DNA of 9,010 nucleotides from positions 1 to 9,010 of the forward strand of contig JAGVTI010000162.1 in NCBI GenBank assembly GCA_019136935.1. The letters are read 5' to 3'. Made by a program: the position numbers and the translations under genes. This DNA comes from Deltaproteobacteria bacterium. GTDB lineage: Bacteria > Desulfobacterota > Syntrophia > Syntrophales > JAAYKM01. Positions 1 through 5,831 of this stretch are shown here, in pieces. The notes below the pieces were generated by a model. That model was given only the letters and a program-made list of their open reading frames with translations, had not been told where the DNA came from and ran no database searches. How positions within the stretch are numbered: position 1 is the stretch's first letter; the number at the start of each line of letters is the position of its first letter.

Positions 1-6
1 AGCCTC

Positions 7-546
7 ATGGAAAACAGGGACGAACTTTTTGCGCTGATACAGACGGATAAAGGGTTGATCCGGATCCGGCTTTTCGCCGACCGTGTTCCCGTAACGGTCG
101 GCAATTTCGCCAATCTGGCGTTGCGGGGATATTACGACGGCCTCGTCTTTCACCGGGTCATCGCCGATTTCATGATTCAGGGCGGATGCCCCTACGGAAC
201 GGGAACGGGCGGTCCGGGGTACCGGTTTGACGATGAATTCCAGCCCGATCTCAAGCACGACCGCCCCGGAATTCTTTCCATGGCCAATGCGGGGCCGGGA
301 ACCAACGGAAGCCAGTTTTTCATCACCCATGTGCCGACGCCCTGGCTCGACCAGCATCATGCGGTGTTCGGCGCCGTCGATTCACCGGCCGGTCAGGAAG
401 TGGTCAACCGGATCGTCCAGGGTGACCGGATCCTGCAGGTGACGATCGAGGGCGATTGTACGGCCCTGTTCGAACGGATCCAGGCGGAGCGGACGGACTG
501 GAACCGGATCCTGGATCAGCGTTTCCCCAACCTGAAACCGGCCTGA
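7..546 (+). CDS. Cyclophilin-type peptidyl-prolyl cis-trans isomerase
   Basis: The product (179 aa) catalyses cis-trans isomerisation of Xaa-Pro bonds and so assists protein folding. It has no signal peptide or membrane segment, so it should act in the cytoplasm. The cyclophilin core spans about residues 8-148. Active-site residues known from human CypA are visible: Arg50 in [13 protein letters not shown], then Phe55, Met56 and Gln58, the NGSQFFIT segment (100-107), Trp113 and His118. Trp113 matches the tryptophan associated with cyclosporin binding in the family. After the core there is an extra charged tail of about 30 residues (149-179) of unknown role. The start is uncertain: no Shine-Dalgarno is visible in the six bases before ATG 7, and the frame stays open to the left edge, so the gene could begin outside the window. 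mutY follows after 9 bases, so the two are probably co-transcribed. The family call is secure; the physiological substrate is unknown. Confidence 0.93.
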   Translation: MENRDELFALIQTDKGLIRIRLFADRVPVTVGNFANLALRGYYDGLVFHRVIADFMIQGGCPYGTGTGGPGYRFDDEFQPDLKHDRPGILSMANAGPGTNGSQFFITHVPTPWLDQHHAVFGAVDSPAGQEVVNRIVQGDRILQVTIEGDCTALFERIQAERTDWNRILDQRFPNLKPA

Positions 547-555
547 TCTTCCGTT

Positions 556-1659
556 ATGCCCGGTATTTCCGGTTCAGGCGGCGTACCGGCACCGGAGCCG
601 GGAAGCTTTCCCGTCGAGGGCCTCCTGGCGTGGTACCGGCTCCACCGCAGATCTCTCCCCTGGCGGGAAACCAGGGACCCGTACCGTGTCTGGCTGTCCG
701 AGGTCATGCTCCAGCAGACCCGGGTCAGTACGGTCGTTCCCTATTACGAAAGATTTTTAAACAGGTTTCCGACGGTTTCCGCCCTCGCTGCCGCCTCGGA
801 GGAGGAGGTCCTCAAGGTCTGGGAAAACCTGGGCTACTACGCCCGGGCCCGGCAACTTCTCAAGGCCGCTAAGATCGTTGTGGACACGTACGCAGGGATA
901 ATCCCGGACCGCCCCGAGGAGCTTGCCGGGCTTCCCGGTGTCGGGGCCTACACGGCGGGGGCCGTTTCGAGTATCGCCTTCGGGCAGGACGTCCCCGCGA
1001 TAGACGGAAATGTCCGGCGCGTCCTGTGCCGCTATTTCGCCCTGGCGGGAATCATGGCCGATAAGGAAGGTCTGCGTTACCTGTCCGGTCTCCTGGCGCC
1101 GATCCTGCCGCCGGGGCGGGCGGGGGATTTCAATCAGGCCCTGATGGAACTCGGGGCGGTGATCTGCCTGCCCCGGGAACCCCTGTGCGCGGATTGTCCC
1201 CTCGGCGAAAACTGCCTTGCCCGGATCCATGACGCACCCGAAACTTTCCCGTCCCGGCGGGAAAAGAAAAAAGTTCCCGTCCGGCACGCCGTCGCGGCCG
1301 TCATCCGGGATCCCCTTGACCGCGTCCTGCTGGTCAAGCGCCAACACCGAGGTCTCCTCGCCTCTCTCTGGAAATTTCCCGGCGGTTTCGCAGAACCGGG
1401 GGAAGAGCCGGTTCAGACTCTCGCAAGAAGCGTCCGGGACGAAACCGGAATCGACATCCGGGACGACGTGTTCCTGGGGACCGTCCGGCATGCCTATACC
1501 CATTTCCGCCTCCGCCTCCATGTCTTTTCCTGTTCCGTTTCAGGCAGCCGGCAGGTCAACGGCTCCTGCAAGGACTACCGGTGGGCGTTCCCCGGCGAAA
1601 TCAGGGATCTGCCTCTGGGCAGGGCCGATCGGCAGGCTGCGGATCTGGCGAGGTTGTAA
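556..1659 (+). CDS. mutY: A/G-specific adenine DNA glycosylase MutY
   Basis: This base-excision repair enzyme (367 aa, E. coli 350) removes adenine mispaired with 8-oxoguanine. The HhH-GPD domain covers about residues 22-203. It contains WLSEVMLQQT with catalytic Glu49, the helix-hairpin-helix LPGVGAYTAGAV (126-137) and catalytic Asp150 in IDGNVRRV. The [4Fe-4S] ligands are complete: Cys204, Cys211, Cys214 and Cys220, with the family spacing C-X6-C-X2-C-X5-C. The C-terminal Nudix-like domain (about 241-367), which in MutY recognises 8-oxoG, carries HAYTHF (312-317), corresponding to the FSH loop of E. coli MutY. Its Nudix box (277-299) is unusually complete. ATG 556 is the only usable start: an in-frame TGA, the cyclophilin stop, lies four codons upstream, and no ATG or GTG occurs between 556 and the conserved core. 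No Shine-Dalgarno precedes it, which suggests translation coupled to the upstream gene. Confidence 0.96.
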   Translation: MPGISGSGGVPAPEPGSFPVEGLLAWYRLHRRSLPWRETRDPYRVWLSEVMLQQTRVSTVVPYYERFLNRFPTVSALAAASEEEVLKVWENLGYYARARQLLKAAKIVVDTYAGIIPDRPEELAGLPGVGAYTAGAVSSIAFGQDVPAIDGNVRRVLCRYFALAGIMADKEGLRYLSGLLAPILPPGRAGDFNQALMELGAVICLPREPLCADCPLGENCLARIHDAPETFPSRREKKKVPVRHAVAAVIRDPLDRVLLVKRQHRGLLASLWKFPGGFAEPGEEPVQTLARSVRDETGIDIRDDVFLGTVRHAYTHFRLRLHVFSCSVSGSRQVNGSCKDYRWAFPGEIRDLPLGRADRQAADLARL

Positions 1660-1747
1660 ACGGTTGCCCGCAGCGGATCCGGTGGGGCTTCTTTTCTGGT
1701 TCCGTCAGGTCTTTCCGCCTTGCTCCGGAGTAGAGGTCTATTCTGTC

Positions 1748-1776
1748 TTGTCATATACTTCCATTCAGCATAGAAT
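1748..1776 (+). promoter_or_regulatory. Predicted sigma-70 promoter of glgP
   Basis: TTGTCA at 1748-1753 and TAGAAT at 1771-1776 are separated by exactly 17 bases. Each hexamer matches the sigma-70 consensus at five of six positions. The site lies in the only sizeable intergenic gap on this strand, which is more AT-rich locally than its surroundings. Transcription would start near 1783 and give a leader of about 120 bases before glgP. This is prediction only; no start site has been mapped. Confidence 0.6.
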
Positions 1777-1786
1777 GCTTCAAGCA
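1776..1786 (+). promoter_or_regulatory. Small dyad at the predicted transcription start (possible operator)
   Basis: TGCTT-C-AAGCA is a perfect inverted repeat with 5-base arms around one central base. It begins at the last base of the predicted -10 box and covers the predicted start site. A repressor bound here would block the glgP promoter. The arms are short and no second copy was found, so chance is a serious alternative. Confidence 0.2.
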
Positions 1787-1819
1787 AACGAAAAGGTTTC
1801 GAAAACGCAGGGGATTCTC

Positions 1820-1904
1820 CGGATGTGCAAAGTGTGTCTGAGCCGCGGTGCTTGGCGAATTGATTCCGGGTGTGCTGCGATTACACATCCGCAGGAGGTG
1901 TGTC
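1820..1904 (+). promoter_or_regulatory. glgP leader with competing hairpins around a strong ribosome-binding site
   Basis: A strong Shine-Dalgarno, AGGAGG (1893-1898), sits six bases before ATG 1905 and decides the glgP start. Just upstream, ACACATCCG (1883-1891) has three possible partners. It pairs perfectly over 8 bp with CGGATGTG at 1820-1827. It pairs over 7 bp, one of them G-U, with GGGTGTG at 1868-1874. It can also pair with the Shine-Dalgarno region itself: TCC 1888-1890 with GGA 1894-1896, and ACACA 1883-1887 with TGTGT 1899-1903, leaving GG 1897-1898 bulged. The last fold would hide the ribosome-binding site and either of the first two would free it. The pairings are seen in the sequence; a regulatory role is inference. 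I do not recognise a known riboswitch class here. Confidence 0.35.
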
Positions 1905-4409
1905 ATGGATGAGGAACGTGTCGAAGCGGGAGCCGGAGTTCAGCAGGAACCCGAAGATGTCAGGACGGGTTTGAGTTCCGACGCGATCAGGCGGGCTATC
2001 CTGGAAAATCTGTACTTCATCCAGGCACGCATCCCCAGGATCGCAACGATCAATGACTGGTACATGGCCTTGGCGTACACGGTGCGTGACCGGATGCTCG
2101 ACCGTTTTATCCGGTCGACGGAAGCCCTTCGAAAAAGCACCAGGGCGGTGTGCTACCTCTCTGCGGAATTCCTGACGGGACCGCACTTGGGCAATGCCAT
2201 GGTGAATCTCGGCATTGACGGACAGGTCAGGGAAGCCACGAGGCAGCTTGGTCTCAATCTGGATGACCTGATGGCCCAGGAGGGAGAGCCGGGTCTTGGA
2301 AGCGGCGGCCTCGGCAGGCTGGCCGCATGTTTTCTTGATTCCCTCGCCTCGCTGGAAATTCCGGCCATCGGGTACGGCATACGTTACGAGTTCGGCATCT
2401 TCGATCAGAAAATTCGCGACGGATGGCAATCCGAGGTAACGGACAAGTGGCTGGCTCTCGGCAATCCATGGGAGATCGCCCGTCCTGAAATTGCATATTA
2501 TGTCCAGTTCGGCGGCCATACGGAACACGGTTATGACGAAGACGGGCGCTACCGTGTCCGCTGGATTCCCGAGCGGGTCGTGAAAGGGATGGCTTATGAT
2601 ACCCCGGTGCCGGGCTACCATGTGGATACGGTCAATCTTCTCCGTCTCTGGAAATCGGAGGCCTGCGAGTCTTTTGATTTCCAGGCCTTCAACACCGGTG
2701 ATTACGACGGCGCCGTCGAGGAAAAAGTGGCCTCCGAAACGATTTCCAAGATTCTTTATCCGAACGATGAACCGGCTGCCGGAAAACAACTGCGTCTTTC
2801 CCAGCAGTACTTCCTTGTCTCCTGTTCCCTCCAGGACATGATCCGGATCCATGGGCTGACGGGTGCTTCGCCGGATACCATCGACGATCGGTTCGCCGTT
2901 CAGCTGAACGATACGCATCCCTCGATTGCGGTGGCGGAACTCATGCGGCTTCTGGTGGATGAATACCGGATCGATTGGGAGCGGGCTTGGGAATTGACAA
3001 GAAAGCAGTTTTCCTACACGAACCATACGCTGCTTCCGGAGGCCCTGGAAAAGTGGCCCCTGGAGCTGTTCCGTCAGGTGCTTCCGAGGCACCTGGAAAT
3101 CATTTTCGAGATAAACCGCCGTTTCCTTGACGAGGTCGGGCGTGCCTGTCCCGGCGACGAAGAGCGCCTCGGACGTCTTTCCCTCATCGACGAAACCGGC
3201 GGCCGGTATGTCCGTATGTCCCATCTGGCAATGGTGGGAAGCCATTGCGTGAACGGCGTGTCGGCGTTGCATACGGAATTGTTGAAGGAAACGGTGATGA
3301 GGGATTTCCATGAATTTTCGCCGGAGAAGTTTCATAACGTGACCAACGGTGTTACACCGAGGCGCTGGATGCTGCTGAGCAACCCGGGCATGTCCGGGCT
3401 CATCACGGACGCGATCGGCGACGGGTGGATCTGCAGTCCCCGGGATGGCTTTCGTCCCCTGGAAGGCTTCGCCGATGACGGGGGATTCCGGGAAGCCTGG
3501 CACAGGGTGAAGTTCCGTAACAAGCAGGATCTGGCAGGCCTGATCAGGGAATGCACCGGCGTCGCCGTGAACCCGGAAAGCCTGTTCGACATCCAGGTCA
3601 AGCGGATCCACGAGTACAAGCGGCAGCATCTGAATGTCCTGCACGTTATCAGGCACTATATCAGGCTGAAAAACAATCCACGGCAGGACGTTCCCCCACG
3701 CACGGTGATCTTCGGCGGAAAAGCGGCCCCGGGCTATTTCATGGCCAAGCTGATCATCAAGTTCATCAACTCCGTTGCGGATGTGGTCAATCGTGACCCC
3801 GGGATGGCCGACCGCCTGAAAGTGGTTTTCTTTCCCGATTTCAACGTCAAGAACGGCCAGAAGATCTACCCTGCGGCGGATCTTTCCGAGCAGATTTCCC
3901 TGGCAGGAAAGGAAGCATCGGGAACGGGAAACATGAAATTTTCGATGAACGGCGCCGTCACGATCGGCACCCTTGACGGGGCCAATGCCGAGATACGGGA
4001 GGAGGTGGGGGCCGGGAACTTCTTCCTTTTCGGCCTTACGGCCCAGGAAGTGGCGGCCTTGAAGGCTCGCGGCTACTTCCCCATGGATTGCTATCAAAAA
4101 AACGAGGAACTGAGAGAGACAATCGATCTGGTCCGCTCGGGTTTCTTTTCAAAAGGAGACCGCGGCCTGTTCAAACCTCTCGTCGACACGCTTCTTGACC
4201 GCGACGAGTATCTTCTTCTTGCCGACTACCGGTCCTACCTGGATTGCCAGGAGAAAGTCAACGGGACATACCTTGACCGGGACCGGTGGATTCGCATGTC
4301 GATCCTCAACGTCGCCCGGATGGGAAAATTCTCGTCCGACCGATCCATCCGGGAATATGCGGAAAAGATCTGGAAGGTGAGCTCCGTCCGGGTTGCGGGG
4401 GACGGATAA
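1905..4409 (+). CDS. glgP: Glycogen/maltodextrin phosphorylase (GT35)
   Basis: This PLP-dependent cytoplasmic enzyme (834 aa; family about 800-850) releases glucose 1-phosphate from the non-reducing ends of alpha-1,4-glucans using phosphate. Family blocks appear in order: GGLGRLAACFLDS from about residue 134, QLNDTHPSIAVAELMRL (from 333), VTNGVTPRRW (479), QVKRIHEYKRQ (564), then EASGTGNMKFSMNGA with the PLP-binding Lys678, and TLDGANAEI (689-697). The protein is full length with no frame break. ATG 1905 is chosen over the in-frame ATG at 1848 because AGGAGG lies six bases upstream; the 19 extra codons from 1848 look like leader sequence. Residue 133 is Ser where the family normally has Asn (LGNGG becomes LGSGG). 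The regulatory phosphoserine region of animal enzymes is not recognisable. The gene has its own predicted promoter, and no other glycogen gene lies nearby. Whether it prefers glycogen or maltodextrin cannot be read from the sequence. Confidence 0.96.
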   Translation: MDEERVEAGAGVQQEPEDVRTGLSSDAIRRAILENLYFIQARIPRIATINDWYMALAYTVRDRMLDRFIRSTEALRKSTRAVCYLSAEFLTGPHLGNAMVNLGIDGQVREATRQLGLNLDDLMAQEGEPGLGSGGLGRLAACFLDSLASLEIPAIGYGIRYEFGIFDQKIRDGWQSEVTDKWLALGNPWEIARPEIAYYVQFGGHTEHGYDEDGRYRVRWIPERVVKGMAYDTPVPGYHVDTVNLLRLWKSEACESFDFQAFNTGDYDGAVEEKVASETISKILYPNDEPAAGKQLRLSQQYFLVSCSLQDMIRIHGLTGASPDTIDDRFAVQLNDTHPSIAVAELMRLLVDEYRIDWERAWELTRKQFSYTNHTLLPEALEKWPLELFRQVLPRHLEIIFEINRRFLDEVGRACPGDEERLGRLSLIDETGGRYVRMSHLAMVGSHCVNGVSALHTELLKETVMRDFHEFSPEKFHNVTNGVTPRRWMLLSNPGMSGLITDAIGDGWICSPRDGFRPLEGFADDGGFREAWHRVKFRNKQDLAGLIRECTGVAVNPESLFDIQVKRIHEYKRQHLNVLHVIRHYIRLKNNPRQDVPPRTVIFGGKAAPGYFMAKLIIKFINSVADVVNRDPGMADRLKVVFFPDFNVKNGQKIYPAADLSEQISLAGKEASGTGNMKFSMNGAVTIGTLDGANAEIREEVGAGNFFLFGLTAQEVAALKARGYFPMDCYQKNEELRETIDLVRSGFFSKGDRGLFKPLVDTLLDRDEYLLLADYRSYLDCQEKVNGTYLDRDRWIRMSILNVARMGKFSSDRSIREYAEKIWKVSSVRVAGDG
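4383..4406. terminator. Hairpin at the glgP/efflux-operon convergence (possible weak bidirectional terminator)
   Basis: TCCGTCC (4383-4389) and GGACGGA (4400-4406) form a perfect 7-bp stem with a 10-base loop. The second arm runs into the glgP stop codon. It lies just past the end of the convergent outer-membrane factor gene, where a shared terminator would be expected. Neither strand has a T-run after the stem, so this is not a classical intrinsic terminator. Confidence 0.25.
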
Positions 4410-4423
4410 TCTCACGGTCCGGA

Positions 4424-5827
4424 TTACTTGGCCCCGCCTCCGAGTACCCGGTACATCGTTGCCAGATTGGAGATCCGGGCCAGGCGCAGGGAGATCAGCC
4501 CCTGCTGGGCGCTGTACAGGGAGCGCTGGGCGTCCAGAACGCTCAGATAACTGTCGATCCCGTGGGCGTAGCGGGCGTTGGAAAGACGGTAAGTCTCGGC
4601 TGCAGCCTCCACAAGGGATTGCTGGGCTGCCAGCTGTTCGCCCACGGTTCCCTGTCGCGCCAGGGCGTCGGCCACTTCCCGGAAGGCCGTCTGGACCGCC
4701 TTTTCGTATTGGGCTACGCAGATTTCCCGTTCCACTTTTGTGACATCGTAAGCCGACCAAGTGCGGGCATCGAAAATCGGAACGGCGATTTGCGGTGCAA
4801 AAGTCCAGGAAGCGGAACCTGCTTTGAAGAGTCCGGACAGCTCGGCGCTGGCGGTTCCGAAGGCCGTCGTCAGGGAAATGCGGGGGAAGAAAGCCGCCCG
4901 GGCGGCGCCGATATTGGCGTTTGCCGCTTTGAGCCGGTGTTCCGCCACCAGCACATCGGGACGGCGCAGGAGCACGCCGGAGGACAGGCCGGCGGAGATC
5001 TCCCCGGGGGAAGTGACGCCATCCAATTCCGGAGGCAGCAGTTCCGGTGGTACGGATGTTCCTACCACGAGGGTCAAGGCATTTTCATCGAGGGCTGCCA
5101 GTTGCGTGTAGAGGGCGACGTATCCGCGTGCCGTATCGACCTGGGTCTGGGCCCGGCGGAGATCCAGATCGGAGGAGAGCCCGACATCGCAACGTTTCCG
5201 GATGAGGTTGTAGGAGGCTTCCTGGGTTTCCAGCGTGGACCGGGCGAGTCTCAGGTTTTCGGAGTCCGCGGCAAGGGTGAACCAGACATTGGCCACCTCG
5301 GATATCAGCAGGATCTGTGCGCTGCGGCGGGCCTGGTCCGTGGCCAGGTATTCTTCCAGGGCCCGGTCTTTCAGGCTGCGGATGCGGCCGAAGAAGTCGA
5401 TCTCCCAGGAACTGATGCCGAGACGGACACTGTACTGCTCTGCAATTTTGGAATGACCGCCGGACGAAAGATCCGCCGGGATGCGTTCTTTGATTCCGCT
5501 GCCGACCCCCTGGATCGACGGCAGCAGTTCGTCACGCTGAACCCGGTAAAGGGCCCGCGCCCTCTCGACGTTCAAGGCGGCCAGGCGCAGGTCGCGGTTG
5601 CCGGCCAGGGCCGTTGCGATGACCTGTTGAAGGCGCTCATCGGTGATGAACTCCCGCCACGGCAATTGATCCGCCGGTGCGGCGGCAGGTTCCGCTTCAC
5701 GGTAGGCCGCGCCGGTCGGCCAATGGCCGGGAACTGGGGAGACCGGACGCTTGTACGCCGGGGCCAGGGTGCATCCCCCCAACAGGACCAGGATCATTCC
5801 GATTAGAAGAAACCGATTTTCACGCAT
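4424..5827 (-). CDS. oprM: OprM/TolC-family outer-membrane efflux lipoprotein (NodT type)
   Basis: This is the outer-membrane channel of a tripartite RND efflux pump (467 aa; P. aeruginosa OprM 485). It begins with a lipoprotein signal ending in the lipobox LGGC, with Cys19 as the lipidated residue. Two outer-membrane efflux repeats follow (about 58-255 and 285-460). Motifs matching OprM include WEIDFFGR (141-148), LLRRPDVLVAEH (286-297), NIGAARAAFFPRISL (305-319), YLSVLDAQRSLY (427-438) and YRVLGGG (459-465). A start at 5827 is preferred over ATG 5854: it gives a compact lipoprotein signal, has AGAGGA eight bases upstream, and begins 4 bases after the RND stop, whereas 5854 would overlap the pump gene. 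It is the last gene of the efflux operon. The frame is intact although the pump gene before it is broken. Confidence 0.94.
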   Translation of the reverse strand: MRENRFLLIGMILVLLGGCTLAPAYKRPVSPVPGHWPTGAAYREAEPAAAPADQLPWREFITDERLQQVIATALAGNRDLRLAALNVERARALYRVQRDELLPSIQGVGSGIKERIPADLSSGGHSKIAEQYSVRLGISSWEIDFFGRIRSLKDRALEEYLATDQARRSAQILLISEVANVWFTLAADSENLRLARSTLETQEASYNLIRKRCDVGLSSDLDLRRAQTQVDTARGYVALYTQLAALDENALTLVVGTSVPPELLPPELDGVTSPGEISAGLSSGVLLRRPDVLVAEHRLKAANANIGAARAAFFPRISLTTAFGTASAELSGLFKAGSASWTFAPQIAVPIFDARTWSAYDVTKVEREICVAQYEKAVQTAFREVADALARQGTVGEQLAAQQSLVEAAAETYRLSNARYAHGIDSYLSVLDAQRSLYSAQQGLISLRLARISNLATMYRVLGGGAK

Positions 5828-5831
5828 GTTA

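Noticed and set aside
1666..1697. Possible intrinsic terminator after mutY (GCCC/GGGC followed by TTCTTTTCT)
   Set aside because: The stem is only 4 bp, with a mismatched, poorly paired interior, and the T-run is interrupted. Too weak to call.
1723..1730. CTCCGGAG palindrome upstream of the glgP -35 box
   Set aside because: An 8-base palindrome is expected often by chance in GC-rich DNA, and pairing does not extend cleanly beyond it.
1881..4097. A 738-codon open frame on the minus strand opposite glgP
   Set aside because: It mirrors glgP codon structure in GC-rich DNA. Its translation shows no recognisable domain, while the opposite strand encodes an unmistakable full-length phosphorylase.
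4286..5806. A 506-codon open frame on the plus strand opposite the outer-membrane factor
   Set aside because: The translation is Gly/Gln/Arg-rich without domains and overlaps the end of glgP. The minus strand carries a clear OprM homologue.
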